A stretch of 64,000 nt of DNA from Avibacterium volantium (GCF_900635775.1 NZ_LR134167.1:124001-188000); one strand, 5' to 3'. Shown: positions 1 to 11,270, counted from the first letter of the stretch. The notes: generated from the letters alone by a model not told the origin. Made by a program: numbers and translations.

Positions 1-1593
1 TAAAGCTGAATCATAACCAAAACCAAGATATTGGCTATTTAATTTTGAGCCGATATTGCTTTGATCTTTATAAGGACGATAAAGATACTGAATGTGCGGT
101 TCAATGGTTTGCGTATAACCGTCAAACAAGGTTTCTTTGCTGGCAAGCAAGGTTTGAAAATCCACTTTCACTTGCGGCAACACGCGGGTTACAGAGCGTT
201 CAATCTCTTCTGCATTTTGCCCTTTTCCTTTGGTTTGATTATAGTGCGTGGCGTAAAGTTTGGTTTCAATATTCAAACTGCCGTAACGGTTCGCAAGGGG
301 AATATTAAGGCTTGGCTCAATGTGATAACGCCAAGCTTTTGGCATTAAGGCGCTGTCATTCTCAAAGCGAGAAATTTGTGAGAATAAACGGAAATCCATT
401 AAACCGTTAGCAAGCCCATCACGATAATAATTAAAATCTAGCTGTGGAAAAACGCGGTAAGGCCCAATATCCACATCATCAAACACTTGGAATTGCTTCG
501 CCGATAGGGAGAAATTGTAATTTGGCTGATAGTACGCGATGCGGAAATTTTGATCAGCATAACCGTCCGTGCTGCGTCCGTAAGCGGAGTCAAAATCTGA
601 GAAATAACGCTTATCGCTGACTCTGGTGTAATCCACGTTTAAACGCCAATTTTGTAAGAAACTGGAACTGTGTCGCCAGTGAAATAAATGACGCGAACGG
701 TTATCCCCTTGGTAATCATCAAGCCGATCACGGCCCAAATATTCGCCTGCAATTAACCCTTCGCCAAGCTGCGTGAGATAACGTGCTTCGCCATTAAATT
801 GCCAGCCACGTTTTGACATATATTTTGGTGTTACGGTCATATCAAAATTGGGTGCAATGTTCCAATAAATAGGCTGTGCATACCAATAACCATCACGGCT
901 AGAAGTTCCTACACTTGGAATGAGCAAGCCAGAGCGGCGGCGATCGCCAATTGGCAGTTGTAAATAAGGAGTATAGAAAATTGGCACGCCGTGAATTTTA
1001 AAGCGCGCATGCCACATTTCGGCATATTCTTCTTGGATATGCTGACGCATTTCAGAGGCTTCAATCGTCCAGCTATTATCATCAGGCAAGCAAGAGGTAA
1101 AGGTGGCGTTTTTCAATAAGCGATAATCATTGCGTAGCTCAACTTGCTGCGCTTTACCGCGTCCTTGACGGCCGACAAATTGGTAATCTGCGCCTTCTAC
1201 ATCAGCATCTTTATTATTCAGATTAACCTTGGCAGAATCACCTAACAGATTGATTAGATTATCTTTATAATCAAAACCATTCTTCGCATAGGCAAAGCGT
1301 TGCACATTTTGCCCTTCGCCTGTTTGAATCACTTCCGCCACTTGCGTTTTTAAATGGCGATTGCCTTGTTGAATATCCACGTCCCCTTCGTAACGTGCAT
1401 TAACAGGCTGATTTAACTCCACGCGATCGGCTTCAATATAAACTGGCAATTCATTTGGATCGCCTTGCACCACTTCCCCTTGAAACTGTGGTACGCCAGC
1501 TAAACATTGCTGCTGCAAACTTGCCCAACTTGGCGCGCCATAAAGTGCGGTCAAAATTGAGAAAGAAAGCATTGTGTAGTAATTTTTTTTCAT
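1..1593 (-). CDS. lptD: LPS-assembly protein LptD, 5' part (cut by window edge)
   Basis: LptD is the outer-membrane barrel that, with LptE, inserts lipopolysaccharide into the outer leaflet. The frame is open for 531 codons from the ATG at 1593 to the window edge, so about the first two thirds of the protein is present. An N-terminal signal peptide ends near PSWA (residue 24). A jellyroll OstA/LptA-like domain follows ([10 protein letters not shown] from residue 51), and then beta-barrel strands rich in aromatic residues (for example [11 protein letters not shown]). Cys30 and Cys168 correspond to the N-terminal cysteines that form the interdomain disulfides in E. coli LptD. The C-terminal cysteine pair would lie outside the window. 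Identification is by recall of family motifs, with high confidence. Confidence 0.95.
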   Translation of the reverse strand, partial: MKKNYYTMLSFSILTALYGAPSWASLQQQCLAGVPQFQGEVVQGDPNELPVYIEADRVELNQPVNARYEGDVDIQQGNRHLKTQVAEVIQTGEGQNVQRFAYAKNGFDYKDNLINLLGDSAKVNLNNKDADVEGADYQFVGRQGRGKAQQVELRNDYRLLKNATFTSCLPDDNSWTIEASEMRQHIQEEYAEMWHARFKIHGVPIFYTPYLQLPIGDRRRSGLLIPSVGTSSRDGYWYAQPIYWNIAPNFDMTVTPKYMSKRGWQFNGEARYLTQLGEGLIAGEYLGRDRLDDYQGDNRSRHLFHWRHSSSFLQNWRLNVDYTRVSDKRYFSDFDSAYGRSTDGYADQNFRIAYYQPNYNFSLSAKQFQVFDDVDIGPYRVFPQLDFNYYRDGLANGLMDFRLFSQISRFENDSALMPKAWRYHIEPSLNIPLANRYGSLNIETKLYATHYNQTKGKGQNAEEIERSVTRVLPQVKVDFQTLLASKETLFDGYTQTIEPHIQYLYRPYKDQSNIGSKLNSQYLGFGYDSAL

Positions 1594-1632
1594 TAATAAC
1601 CCATTTTGTTTTCAGGTGTAGAAATTAACCCG

Positions 1633-1638
1633 ATTATA
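1633..1638 (-). promoter_or_regulatory. candidate -10 box for lptD
   Basis: On the minus strand a perfect TATAAT lies 40 bp upstream of the lptD start. No good -35 hexamer sits at 16-18 bp, so this is only a candidate promoter. It lies in the 69-bp gap between lptD and the end of tag. Confidence 0.4.
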
Positions 1639-1662
1639 AAGAAAAACCGCTCAAAAAGCATT

Positions 1663-2220
1663 TTATTTATGCTTACAAAAACAGGTGTTGAGATGATCAT
1701 TCACCAAGCCCATTGATTGCATAAAGGCATAGCAGGTGGTTTCGCCCACAAAAACAAAACCTTTTTTCTTCAAGGCTTTTGACAGTTGTTTTGAAGTGTC
1801 TGTTTTGGCAGGAATGACAGATAAATCCGGCACATCATTCATTTGTGGTTGATGATTCACAAACGCCCAAATAAAATCGCTAAAATTTTCACCGCACTTT
1901 TCCATCGCTAAATAGGCTTTGGCGTTTTTCACAATAGCTTCTAATTTTGCACGATGACGAATTAATCCCGCATTTTGCATTAACGCGTCAATATCTTGCT
2001 CGTTCATTTGAGCAATTTTGACGGGATCAAAATGATGAAAGGCTTGGCGATAATTTTCCCGCTTTTTTAATACCGTGATCCAAGAAAGCCCTGCTTGTTG
2101 CCCTTCTAGACAAATTTTCTCAAATAATTTCAAACTGTTATATTCTGGCTTGCCCCATTCATTATCGTGGTAATCTTGATAAATCGCTGAGCCTTCCGCC
2201 CAACTACAACGTGTTTTCAT
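1663..2220 (-). CDS. tag: DNA-3-methyladenine glycosylase I
   Basis: Tag removes 3-methyladenine from alkylated DNA in base excision repair, in the cytoplasm. The protein is 185 residues, close to the E. coli length. It starts with the family signature MKTRCSWAEG and continues with YHDNEWGKP. The structural zinc ligands are all present: Cys5 and His18 at the N terminus, His176 and Cys180 at the C terminus. The central QQAGLSWITVLKKR segment is the conserved helix around the base pocket. An AAGGA ribosome site lies 7 nt before the ATG. A perfect CRP site begins 17 bp upstream of the start (2237-2252), but its position fits the divergent talB better. Nothing is unusual about the gene. Confidence 0.97.
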   Translation of the reverse strand: MKTRCSWAEGSAIYQDYHDNEWGKPEYNSLKLFEKICLEGQQAGLSWITVLKKRENYRQAFHHFDPVKIAQMNEQDIDALMQNAGLIRHRAKLEAIVKNAKAYLAMEKCGENFSDFIWAFVNHQPQMNDVPDLSVIPAKTDTSKQLSKALKKKGFVFVGETTCYAFMQSMGLVNDHLNTCFCKHK

Positions 2221-2236
2221 TTTGTTTTCCTTATAT

Positions 2237-2252
2237 TGTGATCCTGATCACA
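2237..2252. promoter_or_regulatory. CRP-binding site between tag and talB
   Basis: The sequence is TGTGA, six bases, TCACA: a perfect match to the 16-bp symmetric core of the canonical CRP site. Its centre (2244.5) lies about 62 bp upstream of the start inferred from the TAGAAT at 2295-2300. That is a class I activation position for talB. It is not the competence-type CRP-S site, which carries C instead of T in the core. Confidence 0.8.
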
Positions 2253-2294
2253 GATTTTATTTCTCTAAGGTTTTCTACCGCGCCAAATTTAATT

Positions 2295-2300
2295 TAGAAT
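2295..2300 (+). promoter_or_regulatory. talB -10 box
   Basis: TAGAAT lies 96 bp upstream of the talB ATG. The matching -35 position (about 2271-2277) is poor, as expected of a promoter that depends on the CRP site upstream. Confidence 0.55.
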
Positions 2301-2395
2301 CTACCTATCAATACCAAAGCTAAAATAGCTATATGTGCATCGCTAAGATGTGATATTGTATGCGAACTTAACTAACAATCAAATGAGAGGTAACT

Positions 2396-3349
2396 ATGAC
2401 AACACAATTAGAAGCATTACGCGAAATGACCGTGGTTGTGGCAGATACAGGGGATATTGAAGCCATTAAAACCTACCAACCACAAGACGCCACCACCAAC
2501 CCATCACTCATTTTAAGCGCCTCTGCTTTGCCTCAATATGCACCATTAATTGATGAAGCCATTGCTTATGCCAAAAGCAAAAGTACCGATAAAGCACAGC
2601 AACTTATTGATGCAGAAGATAAATTAGCGGTAAACATCGGTTTAGAAATTCTTAAAATTGTCCCAGGACGCATTTCTACCGAAGTGGACGCACGTCTTTC
2701 TTACGACACCCAAGCGACCGTTGAAAAAGCGCGTAAATTAATCGCACTTTATAATGAAGCAGGTGTATCTAATGATCGTATTTTAATTAAAATCGCCTCT
2801 ACTTGGCAGGGTATCCGTGCAGCAGAAATCCTTGAAAAAGAAGGTATTAACTGTAACCTAACCCTGTTATTCTCTGAGGCTCAAGCGCGTGCTTGCGCAG
2901 AGGCTGGCGTGTATTTAATTTCCCCATTTGTGGGGCGTATTCTTGATTGGTACAAAGCTAATAGCGACAAAAAAGACTACGCACCAGCAGAAGATCCAGG
3001 TGTAATTTCAGTGACGAAAATTTACAACTATTACAAACAACACGGCTATCAAACCGTGGTAATGGGCGCAAGTTTCCGTAACGTAGGCGAAATTACTGAG
3101 CTGGCTGGTTGCGACCGTTTAACCATCGCCCCTGCATTATTAAAAGAATTGCAAGAAAATAACACCGCACTTGTGCGTAAATTAGACTACACGGGTGAAG
3201 TGAAAGCCAAGCCACAACCGCTTACTGAAAGCGAGTTCTATTGGCAGCACAACAGCGATCCAATGGCTGTCGAAAAACTGGCTGAAGGTATCCGCAAATT
3301 CGCCATCGACCAAGAGAAATTAGAAGCGATGCTATTGGCGAAGTTCTAA
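2396..3349 (+). CDS. talB: transaldolase
   Basis: Transaldolase moves a dihydroxyacetone unit between sugar phosphates in the non-oxidative pentose phosphate pathway. The protein has 317 residues, the same length as E. coli TalB. The Schiff-base lysine is Lys132 in [11 protein letters not shown], and the DATTNPSLI motif is at residues 31-39. A good ribosome site (GAGAGG) precedes the ATG. Upstream is a perfect CRP site at a class I position, so expression is probably raised when cAMP is high. The other pathway genes in this window (tkt, zwf, pgl, gnd) are separate. A terminator follows directly. Confidence 0.98.
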   Translation: MTTQLEALREMTVVVADTGDIEAIKTYQPQDATTNPSLILSASALPQYAPLIDEAIAYAKSKSTDKAQQLIDAEDKLAVNIGLEILKIVPGRISTEVDARLSYDTQATVEKARKLIALYNEAGVSNDRILIKIASTWQGIRAAEILEKEGINCNLTLLFSEAQARACAEAGVYLISPFVGRILDWYKANSDKKDYAPAEDPGVISVTKIYNYYKQHGYQTVVMGASFRNVGEITELAGCDRLTIAPALLKELQENNTALVRKLDYTGEVKAKPQPLTESEFYWQHNSDPMAVEKLAEGIRKFAIDQEKLEAMLLAKF

Positions 3350-3368
3350 TCGAAATCTGATAAAACAA

Positions 3369-3394
3369 AGCCCCAAAAATCAATGGGGCTTTTG
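3369..3394. terminator. bidirectional terminator between talB and the thioredoxin-like gene
   Basis: A 7-bp stem (AGCCCCA / TGGGGCT, 3369-3375 and 3384-3390) is followed by T's on the plus strand. It sits between the talB stop and the convergent thioredoxin-like gene and can serve talB. The reverse direction is less clear. Confidence 0.8.
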
Positions 3395-3718
3395 CTATGC
3401 GTGCAAATTCTGCCAAAAATCCAACCGCACTTTTAATTCTTGTAATGGTACAAAGCGGGCGAAGCGCTCCACTTCTTTTTGTTCATAGAAAATAAGTACC
3501 ACTGGGGCGGTAAGTGCGTGGAAATAACTCGCCATTTCAGGAATATCCGCAATATTTGCTTGCATTGCAGAAAGTGTTGGATAAGTCGGCAAAAGTGCTT
3601 CAAGCTGCTGCGCTACGGCAGTACACACGCCACAGTTTGGCGCTTTGATAAGCAACAAAGCAAAAGGATTTTCATTAATATGTTGTTCAATTTCCTTTAA
3701 TGTCGTTGCGATTTTCAT
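3395..3718 (-). CDS. small thioredoxin-like protein
   Basis: A 107-residue protein with a thioredoxin fold: LLLIKAPNCGVC carries a CxxC active site (Cys29, Cys32), and a likely cis-proline is in TAPVVLIFY. There is no signal peptide, so it is probably cytoplasmic. The CGVC dipeptide differs from the CGPC of classical thioredoxin, and the protein matches the Pasteurellaceae thioredoxin-family proteins only in general form. Its substrate is unknown. It converges on talB and shares a terminator with it. Confidence 0.8.
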   Translation of the reverse strand: MKIATTLKEIEQHINENPFALLLIKAPNCGVCTAVAQQLEALLPTYPTLSAMQANIADIPEMASYFHALTAPVVLIFYEQKEVERFARFVPLQELKVRLDFWQNLHA

Positions 3719-3766
3719 TGTTTCAACCTAATGAAAGTAGTTTCTTAAAAAAGTTTCCTCACAATA

Positions 3767-3775
3767 AAGTGCGGT
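3767..3775 (+). repeat. DNA uptake signal sequence
   Basis: AAGTGCGGT core followed by an A/T-rich tail, in the gap between the thioredoxin-like gene and the asparaginase gene. Other single copies lie at 4845-4853, 29175-29183, 31157-31165, 36566-36574, 38938-38946, 43865-43873 and 54306-54314, and in reverse at 33304-33312, 46093-46101 and 50591-50599. More lie inside genes. These are the recognition sites for natural transformation in Pasteurellaceae. Confidence 0.9.
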
Positions 3776-3797
3776 GCAAATTTTAGGAATTTTTTCT

Positions 3798-4757
3798 TTA
3801 TCCTTCCATATAACTTTTTAGCGCCTCGCCTTGTAATCCGGCATTAAGGGCGATCAACAATTTTAAGCGTGCTTTTGGCGCATTGAGTTCTTTCACAAAC
3901 ATCACGCCTTGCTCTTGCAAACTTGCACCACCGCCGTCATAACCATAAACAGGCTCTGCGATGCCGTTAAAACAACGAGAAACCAAGGCAACGGGAATGT
4001 TGTGTGCAAGCAGCCGTTGTAATCCTCTTTCCGCTTGCGGTGGAATATTTCCTGCGCCAAGTGCTTCAATAATCAGGCCGTCTAACTGTTGCAGATCTAA
4101 TTGATCAAGCAACCAACTGTCCATTCCAGCATAAGCTTTGATGATTTGCACATTGCCACTCACCGTTTCTAAGTCAAAACGCACACGCGGCTCGGCAGTT
4201 TTGAAAAACAGAATGTCTTTTTTCATAATCACGCCCAAAGGCCCGTGTGTTGGCGTTTGGAAGGTGGAAACGTTGGTGGTATGAGTTTTGGTCACATACT
4301 TCGCAGCGTGAATTTCATCATTCATCACCACTAACACGCCTTTATCGGCACTTTTCTCAAAACTTGCCACGCGCAAGGCAGAAAGGTAATTATAAATGCC
4401 ATCACTGCCAAGTTCATTATTGGAACGCATTGCGCCCGTGATCACAATCGGCATTTTCGGCAGCTGCATTGTATCTAGAAAATAGGCGGTTTCTTCCAGC
4501 GTATCCGTACCGTGCGTAATCACGACACCATCATAATTTGCTCCGTCTTGTTTAATTTTCTGGCTCAACGCCAACATATGCTCAAGGCGAATATGCGGAC
4601 TAGGAAGATTGAGAAAATCCACCGATTCCACTTCAACATTATGCAAATCAAACCCGACTTTGGTCATAGGATTAGTGGCATTTGGCGCCACTTTCCCTTG
4701 ACTGTCCGCGTGCATTGAAATTGTTCCACCCGTGTGGAGAACAAGGAGTTTTTTCAT
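3798..4757 (-). CDS. ansA: cytoplasmic L-asparaginase
   Basis: Hydrolyses asparagine to aspartate and ammonia. The protein has 319 residues and no signal peptide. Both catalytic motifs are visible: LHTGGTIS, with the nucleophilic threonine at residue 9, and THGTDTLEET at residues 81-90. A GAMRSNNELGSDG segment follows, as in the family. The sequence resembles Bacillus-type AnsA more than the E. coli type I enzyme as I recall them, so the symbol is by function. It stands alone, with about 260 bp of non-coding DNA before msrP. Confidence 0.92.
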   Translation of the reverse strand: MKKLLVLHTGGTISMHADSQGKVAPNATNPMTKVGFDLHNVEVESVDFLNLPSPHIRLEHMLALSQKIKQDGANYDGVVITHGTDTLEETAYFLDTMQLPKMPIVITGAMRSNNELGSDGIYNYLSALRVASFEKSADKGVLVVMNDEIHAAKYVTKTHTTNVSTFQTPTHGPLGVIMKKDILFFKTAEPRVRFDLETVSGNVQIIKAYAGMDSWLLDQLDLQQLDGLIIEALGAGNIPPQAERGLQRLLAHNIPVALVSRCFNGIAEPVYGYDGGGASLQEQGVMFVKELNAPKARLKLLIALNAGLQGEALKSYMEG

Positions 4758-5018
4758 TATTTTTCGTTCTTCTATTCTGTTTTAATTGCGTTATTTTAGC
4801 ATAGCTATTCACAAAAAATTTGTTACAAGCCTTCAATCACACTAAAGTGCGGTAGAAATTTTCATTATTTTTAGTTAATCAGCCAAGCACTGCGAAGTTT
4901 AGTCAGAGTAGGAGGAGAGGTTAAACCTGTTAAAAGTCTTTTCTGAAGCTGGAACTTCTGTTTTACCGCCTTGTCCATATTTCAAACAAAGAAATATTTT
5001 TTATACAAGGAGTTCATT

Positions 5019-5978
5019 ATGCGCAGACACAAATTAACCGAGAACGATGTTACGCCGGAAGAAATTTTCTATCATCGACGCAAACTGATTGCTGGACTTG
5101 GCGCGATAGGTGGAATGTCTCTATTACCGCAAATTTCACAAGCAGATCCTATGCCTCAAGAGAATTTACTTCTCTTCAAAAAAGACAGCTTAAACACCGC
5201 ATTATCCTTAACGCCAGAAGATAAAGTAACTGGTTATAATAACTTCTATGAATTTGGCATAGACAAGGGCTCTCCCGCTCAATATGCACACACATTAAAA
5301 ACCGCTCCTTGGCAAGTAGAAATTTCTGGTGAAGTTGAAAAACCATTAATCTTGGATTTACAGGATCTTTATACACGTTATCCCTTGCAAGAAAGAATTT
5401 ATCGTTTCCGTTGTGTAGAGGCGTGGGCAATGGTTATTCCTTGGATTGGTTTTGAATTAAATGCTCTCTTACGCGAAGTTAGACCAACCAGTCGAGCGAA
5501 ATATGTTGAGTTTGAAACGCTCTATGATCCAGAGCAAATGCCGGGGCAAAAAAATTTCTTCTGGGGAGGTGGAATTAATTACCCTTATCGGGAAGGTTTA
5601 ACGATTGCTGAAGCAATGCACCCACTCACGCTGCTCTCCGTTGGACTTTATGGCAAAAAGCTAACGCCTCAAAATGGTGCTCCAATACGTCTAGTCGTTC
5701 CTTGGAAATATGGATTTAAAAGCATAAAGTCGATTGTAAAAATTCGTTTAACCGAAACTCGTCCGCTCAATACTTGGCAACAACTTGCGCCGCATGAATA
5801 TGGCTTTTATGCCAACGTGAACCCAAATGTGCCTCACCCTCGATGGTCACAAGCCAGTGAACGTGTTATTGGTGCAGGCGGATTATTCAATGTGAAGCGA
5901 CAACCCACCTTGCTGTTTAATGGTTATGATGAAGTTGCCTCACTGTACCAAGGATTAGATTTAACGGTTAATTACTAA
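5019..5978 (+). CDS. msrP: protein-methionine-sulfoxide reductase catalytic subunit MsrP
   Basis: Molybdopterin enzyme that reduces methionine sulfoxide in periplasmic proteins, with electrons from MsrQ. A frame extension begins at a TTG (4971), but the ATG at 5019 has an AAGGAG site 7 nt upstream and matches the E. coli start. The protein has 319 residues. A Tat signal with twin arginines (Arg20-Arg21 in YHRRKLIAG) ends near residue 42. Cys132 in RFRCVEAW is the molybdenum ligand. [16 protein letters not shown] and [12 protein letters not shown] are near-identical to E. coli YedY. The last base of its stop is the first base of msrQ. Confidence 0.97.
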   Translation: MRRHKLTENDVTPEEIFYHRRKLIAGLGAIGGMSLLPQISQADPMPQENLLLFKKDSLNTALSLTPEDKVTGYNNFYEFGIDKGSPAQYAHTLKTAPWQVEISGEVEKPLILDLQDLYTRYPLQERIYRFRCVEAWAMVIPWIGFELNALLREVRPTSRAKYVEFETLYDPEQMPGQKNFFWGGGINYPYREGLTIAEAMHPLTLLSVGLYGKKLTPQNGAPIRLVVPWKYGFKSIKSIVKIRLTETRPLNTWQQLAPHEYGFYANVNPNVPHPRWSQASERVIGAGGLFNVKRQPTLLFNGYDEVASLYQGLDLTVNY

Positions 5979-6565
5979 TGAAATCAGCACGTTTCTTACT
6001 GCATTTTACTGCTGGCGCCCCTTTTATATGGCTAGGTCATGAACTCATTATCAACCAAGGACAATATTTTGGGGCCGATCCGATTAAAGAATTAATTCAC
6101 TTTTTAGGATGGATGGCACTTAGCCTATTTCTAGGTGTTTTTCTCTTCAGAGAGGCGATAGGGCTATTCAAATGGCATAAATTAAAAACCTATCACCCTA
6201 TTTTAGGGCTATGGGCAATGGTATGGGCGAGTTTACATATTATTGCCTATTTTTATCTTGAATTAGGCTTAGACACTTCTCTATTTATTGAAGAGTTAAT
6301 CTTACGCCCTTATCTTCTATTCGGTGCATTAGCTTTTTTAATCTTCATTTTTACTTCGGTGATCATGCTGCCAGCTATAAAACGTTATTTACAAAGAACT
6401 GTTTTTCCCTTACATCAACTCAGTTATATCGCCCTATTTTTTGCCTCCGTGCATTATGTTTGGTCATCAAAAAGTTTTCAATTAGGGGCATGGATTTACT
6501 TGCTTACAGCAATCCTGCTTCTGATATTGAAAGTGTGGAAATATTTAAAAAGCCATAAACGTTGA
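5978..6565 (+). CDS. msrQ: heme-binding membrane subunit MsrQ
   Basis: Inner-membrane heme and flavin protein that passes quinone-pool electrons to MsrP. It has 195 residues with about six hydrophobic segments. Histidines in HFLGW, WASLHIIAY, PLHQLSY and ASVHYVW are candidates for the heme ligands of this ferric-reductase-like family. Its ATG overlaps the msrP stop by one base (TAATG), so translation is probably coupled. A strong bidirectional terminator follows and separates it from the convergent S10 operon. Confidence 0.95.
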   Translation: MKSARFLLHFTAGAPFIWLGHELIINQGQYFGADPIKELIHFLGWMALSLFLGVFLFREAIGLFKWHKLKTYHPILGLWAMVWASLHIIAYFYLELGLDTSLFIEELILRPYLLFGALAFLIFIFTSVIMLPAIKRYLQRTVFPLHQLSYIALFFASVHYVWSSKSFQLGAWIYLLTAILLLILKVWKYLKSHKR

Positions 6566-6587
6566 ATAAATCATAATGCAACAAAAA

Positions 6588-6613
6588 AGCCAATGGCATA
6601 CACCATTGGCTAT
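6588..6613. terminator. bidirectional terminator between msrQ and rpsQ
   Basis: A 9-bp perfect stem (AGCCAATGG / CCATTGGCT, 6588-6596 and 6603-6611) has T-rich tails in both directions. It ends msrPQ on the plus strand and the S10 operon on the minus strand. Confidence 0.88.
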
Positions 6614-6641
6614 TGTTTTATTTAAAGCGATAACTAATAAA

Positions 6642-6896
6642 TTAGATTACTGCTTTTTCTACAACGCGAACTAAAGTCCAAGACTTAGTTTTTGAAATTG
6701 GGCGACATTCGCGAACTTCTACTACATCACCTAATTTCGCTTCGTTGTTTTCATCGTGCACGTGTAATTTTGTTGTGCGGCGGATAAACTTACCATAAAG
6801 TGGGTGTTTCACTTTGCGTTCGATCGCAACTGTGAATGATTTATCCATTTTGTCGCTAATTACACGACCTTGCACGGTACGAATATTATCAGTCAT
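6642..6896 (-). CDS. rpsQ: 30S ribosomal protein S17
   Basis: Early-binding protein of the 16S rRNA 5' domain. The protein has 84 residues, the same as in E. coli, with the conserved [18 protein letters not shown] start and the [18 protein letters not shown] loop. It is the last gene of the S10 operon here. Its first base is the last base of the rpmC stop. In E. coli the spc operon (rplN) follows at once, but here a terminator and the convergent msrPQ follow instead. Confidence 0.99.
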   Translation of the reverse strand: MTDNIRTVQGRVISDKMDKSFTVAIERKVKHPLYGKFIRRTTKLHVHDENNEAKLGDVVEVRECRPISKTKSWTLVRVVEKAVI

Positions 6897-7086
6897 TACT
6901 CACCCGCCTTCTCGGTTAATACAGTTTTCACTTGTGCAATACTGCGACGCACTTGTTTTAACTGATGGGTTTGTTGAAGCTGACCGGTGGCTGCTTGCAT
7001 ACGCAATTTGAATTGCTCACCTAACAAGTTAACCAATTCAGCATTCAGCTCTTCAACAGTTTTTGTACGTAGTTCTTGAGCTTTCA

Positions 7087-7087
<1 letters not shown>
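6896..7087 (-). CDS. rpmC: 50S ribosomal protein L29
   Basis: Two-helix protein near the peptide exit, where L29 and L23 form the docking site for trigger factor and SRP. It has 63 residues, beginning [14 protein letters not shown]. It overlaps both neighbours by a single base, which is tight coupling within the S10 operon. Confidence 0.99.
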
Positions 7088-7497
<410 letters not shown>

Positions 7498-7510
7498 TTA
7501 GCAATTCTCC

Positions 7511-8215
7511 TTACTTACGACCTTTACCACGTGGCTTTTTAGGCGTGGTAGGTTGTTGTTCTGGTTGTTGTTCAATTGCAGCCATTCCACCAAGAATCTC
7601 ACCTTTGAAGATCCACACTTTAACGCCGATTACGCCGTATGTTGTGTGAGCTTCTGCAGTGTTATAATCGATGTCCGCACGCAGTGTATGTAATGGTACA
7701 CGACCTTCACGATACCACTCTGAACGAGCAATCTCTGCACCACCTAAACGACCGCTTACTTCAACTTTGATACCTTTAGCACCTAAACGCATTGCGTTTT
7801 GTACTGCACGTTTCATTGCACGGCGGAACATTACACGGCGTTCAAGTTGTGAAGCGATGCTATCAGCAACTAATTTTGCATCTAATTCAGGTTTTTTCAC
7901 TTCAGCGATGTTGATTTGTGCTGGAACACCTGCGATTGCCGCAACAGCGTTACGTAATTTTTCAACATCTTCGCCTTTTTTACCGATTACGATACCTGGA
8001 CGAGCTGTGTGAATTGTTACACGAATACTTTTCGCTGGACGCTCAATAGTGATGCGTGAAACGGAAGCATTCGCTAATTCTTTATTTAAGAATTGACGCA
8101 CTTTGAAATCACCATCTAAGTTAGATGCGAAATCTTGTGTATTCGCAAACCAAGTAGAGCTCCAAGGCTTAACAATACCTAGGCGAATACCATTTGGATG
8201 GACTTTTTGACCCAT
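7511..8215 (-). CDS. rpsC: 30S ribosomal protein S3
   Basis: Forms the mRNA entry channel and has helicase function with S4 and S5. It has 234 residues. The KH domain carries the GxxG loop in [15 protein letters not shown]. The C-terminal tail is rich in glutamine, proline and lysine, a variable end as in other bacteria. It is in the S10 operon between rplV and rplP. Confidence 0.99.
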   Translation of the reverse strand: MGQKVHPNGIRLGIVKPWSSTWFANTQDFASNLDGDFKVRQFLNKELANASVSRITIERPAKSIRVTIHTARPGIVIGKKGEDVEKLRNAVAAIAGVPAQINIAEVKKPELDAKLVADSIASQLERRVMFRRAMKRAVQNAMRLGAKGIKVEVSGRLGGAEIARSEWYREGRVPLHTLRADIDYNTAEAHTTYGVIGVKVWIFKGEILGGMAAIEQQPEQQPTTPKKPRGKGRK

Positions 8216-8233
8216 TGCTATTCCTCTACTAAA

Positions 8234-8569
<336 letters not shown>

Positions 8570-8576
8570 TTACCCC

Positions 8577-8855
<279 letters not shown>

Positions 8856-8880
8856 TTATCCTCTTTAATTGATTAAAAAA

Positions 8881-9702
8881 TTATTTACCACGACGACGTA
8901 CAATGTATTTATCAGTACGTTTGTTATGGCGAGTTTTCTTACCTTTGGTTTGAACGCCCCAAGGAGTAACTGGGTGTTTACCGAAGTTACGACCTTCACC
9001 ACCACCGTGAGGGTGATCAACAGGGTTCATTGCTGTACCACGAACTGTTGGGCGAACGCCTCTCCAGCGGTTAGCACCAGCTTTACCAAGAACGCGAAGC
9101 ATATGCTCTGAATTGCCCACTTCACCGATGGTTGCAGAACATTCAGCTAATACTTTACGCATTTCACCTGAGCGAAGACGTAAAGTTACATAGTTACCTT
9201 CACGAGCAATAATTTGTACATAAGCACCAGCAGAACGTGCAAGTTGTCCGCCTTTACCTGGTTTTAATTCAACGTTATGTACAGTTGAACCAACAGGGAT
9301 ATTACGCATTGGTAATGAGTTACCAACTTTAATAGGTGCGTTTACGCCTGCTTGGATTTGATCGCCTGCGCTTAAACCTTTAGGTGCTAAGATATAACGG
9401 CGTTCACCATCTTTATAAAGCACTAAAGCAATATTTGCACTGCGATTTGGATCATATTCAAGACGCTCAACAACCGCTGGGATATCTAACTTGTTACGTT
9501 TGAAATCGATTAAACGGTAATGTTGTTTATGACCACCACCGATATGGCGAGTAGTAATACGTCCTAAATTATTACGACCACCAGTTTTAGATTTGCTATC
9601 TAATAATGGTGCGTAAGGTTTCCCTTTATGTAATTCAGGGTTTACGATTTTAACAACGTGACGACGACCAGCGGAGGTCGGCTTACATTTTACGATAGCC
9701 AT
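8881..9702 (-). CDS. rplB: 50S ribosomal protein L2
   Basis: Required for subunit association and peptidyl-transferase centre structure. It has 273 residues, with the conserved [20 protein letters not shown] segment that contains the histidine essential for activity. A basic C terminus ends the protein. It is in the S10 operon after rplW. Confidence 0.99.
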   Translation of the reverse strand: MAIVKCKPTSAGRRHVVKIVNPELHKGKPYAPLLDSKSKTGGRNNLGRITTRHIGGGHKQHYRLIDFKRNKLDIPAVVERLEYDPNRSANIALVLYKDGERRYILAPKGLSAGDQIQAGVNAPIKVGNSLPMRNIPVGSTVHNVELKPGKGGQLARSAGAYVQIIAREGNYVTLRLRSGEMRKVLAECSATIGEVGNSEHMLRVLGKAGANRWRGVRPTVRGTAMNPVDHPHGGGEGRNFGKHPVTPWGVQTKGKKTRHNKRTDKYIVRRRGK

Positions 9703-9723
9703 TTATTTCTTTCTCCTCCGTAA

Positions 9724-10026
9724 TTACTCTGCACCTTCAACGAAGTCAAGTGATTGACCTTCTTGAAGAGTTACATAAGCTTTTTTCCAGTCACTGCGAT
9801 GTCCCATCTTCGTACCACGACGTTTAGTTTTACCTTTAACTACAACAGTACGAACAGAATCTACTTTCACTTCAAATAATTCTGCAACAGCTTTTGCAAT
9901 CTCTGCTTTGTTGGCATCTAAAGCGACTTTGAAAACGATGGTGTTTGACTTCTCAGCGTTATTTGTTGCTTTCTCAGAGACGTGAGGTGCTTTTAACACT
10001 TTTAGCAAACGTTCTTGTTGAATCAT
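9724..10026 (-). CDS. rplW: 50S ribosomal protein L23
   Basis: Docking site for trigger factor and SRP at the tunnel exit. It has 100 residues with the typical [15 protein letters not shown] start. Its start overlaps the end of rplD by 4 bases (ATGA), indicating translational coupling. Confidence 0.99.
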   Translation of the reverse strand: MIQQERLLKVLKAPHVSEKATNNAEKSNTIVFKVALDANKAEIAKAVAELFEVKVDSVRTVVVKGKTKRRGTKMGHRSDWKKAYVTLQEGQSLDFVEGAE

Positions 10027-10625
10027 GCTAACATCTCCTCAATTTGTTTCACTGCATCAACAGTTAAAACCACTTTATCAAAAGCGATTAAACTTACTGG
10101 ATCAATACCTTGAACATCACGTACATCTACTTTGTATAAGTTACGTGCTGCTAAGAATAGATTCTCATCTAAGTTTGCAGTGATGATAAGAGCGTCAGTT
10201 AACGCCATATCTTTTAATTTTTGAACTAAGGCTTTAGTTTTTGGTGCATCGATTTCGAATTTTTCAACAACCACTAAACGATCTTGGCGAACAAGCTCAG
10301 ATAGAATGCTTTTGATTGCACCACGGTACATTTTTTTGTTCACTTTTTGGCTGTGATCTTGTGGTTTTGCTGCGAAAGTTACACCACCTGAACGCCAAAT
10401 TGGTGATTTCACATCACCAGCGCGAGCGCGACCTGTACCTTTTTGACGCCAAGGTTTTTTACCTGAACCAGACACTTCAGCACGAGTTTTTTGTGCGCGA
10501 GAACCTTGACGAGCACCTGCTGCATAAGCAACAACTACTTGGTGGATTAACGCTTCATTAAACTCACGTCCGAAGGTAGTTTCAGAAACAGTTAGTGCGT
10601 TTGCACCTACAACTTGTAATTCCAT
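10023..10625 (-). CDS. rplD: 50S ribosomal protein L4
   Basis: Structural protein with a loop in the exit tunnel ([15 protein letters not shown]), and in gamma-proteobacteria the autogenous repressor of the S10 operon. It has 200 residues, close to the E. coli 201. The operon leader at 11599-11782 is the expected target of L4. No insertion or deletion is seen in the tunnel loop. Confidence 0.99.
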   Translation of the reverse strand: MELQVVGANALTVSETTFGREFNEALIHQVVVAYAAGARQGSRAQKTRAEVSGSGKKPWRQKGTGRARAGDVKSPIWRSGGVTFAAKPQDHSQKVNKKMYRGAIKSILSELVRQDRLVVVEKFEIDAPKTKALVQKLKDMALTDALIITANLDENLFLAARNLYKVDVRDVQGIDPVSLIAFDKVVLTVDAVKQIEEMLA

Positions 10626-10640
10626 CTCTATCTCCTAGAC

Positions 10641-11270
10641 TTATGCTTTAACTGCTGGTTTAACGATAACATCACTATTAGTTGCACCAGGTACAGAACC
10701 TTTAACTAATAATAAATTACGCTCAGCATCTACACGAACAACTTCAAGTGATTGAACGGTTACACGCTCAGCACCTAAGTGTCCAGCCATTTTTTTACCT
10801 TTAAACACACGACCTGGAGTTTGGTTTTGACCAATAGAACCAAGTACACGATGTGATAAAGAGTTACCGTGGCTTGCATCTTGAGTACGGAAATTCCAAC
10901 GTTTAACACCACCTTGGAAACCTTTACCTTTAGATGTACCAGTAACATCAACTTTTTTAACATCTGCAAAGATGTCAACATTAATTTCTTGACCTAAAGT
11001 GAATTCTTCACCTTCAGTTGTACGAAATTCCCATAAACCGCGACCAGCTTCAACACCTGCTTTCACGAAATGGCCTGCTTCAGGCTTAGTTACACGGCTC
11101 GCTTTTTTAGAACCAGTAGTAACTTGAATTGCAGTATAGCCATCGTTTTCAAGAGTTTTAACTTGAGTTACACGGTTTGCTTGGATTTCGATAACAGTAA
11201 CTGGTACAGACACACCATCTTCATTGAAGATACGAGTCATACCAACTTTACGACCGACTAAACCAATCAT
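10641..11270 (-). CDS. rplC: 50S ribosomal protein L3
   Basis: One of the two proteins that start 50S assembly. I chose the ATG at 11270 over the ATG two codons upstream (11276). It gives [13 protein letters not shown] as in E. coli and puts the GAGG site 8 nt away instead of 2. The protein has 209 residues. The glutamine methylated by PrmB lies in SIGQNQTPG. Confidence 0.98.
   Translation of the reverse strand: MIGLVGRKVGMTRIFNEDGVSVPVTVIEIQANRVTQVKTLENDGYTAIQVTTGSKKASRVTKPEAGHFVKAGVEAGRGLWEFRTTEGEEFTLGQEINVDIFADVKKVDVTGTSKGKGFQGGVKRWNFRTQDASHGNSLSHRVLGSIGQNQTPGRVFKGKKMAGHLGAERVTVQSLEVVRVDAERNLLLVKGSVPGATNSDVIVKPAVKA

Noticed and set aside
45..348. Two short plus-strand frames at the window start
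   Set aside because: They lie opposite lptD, which has clear motifs over the whole stretch.
4758..5018. A small gene or riboswitch in the gap before msrP
   Set aside because: Only short imperfect palindromes are present (for example AGGTTAAACCT) and no frame with a ribosome site; nothing resembles a known riboswitch.
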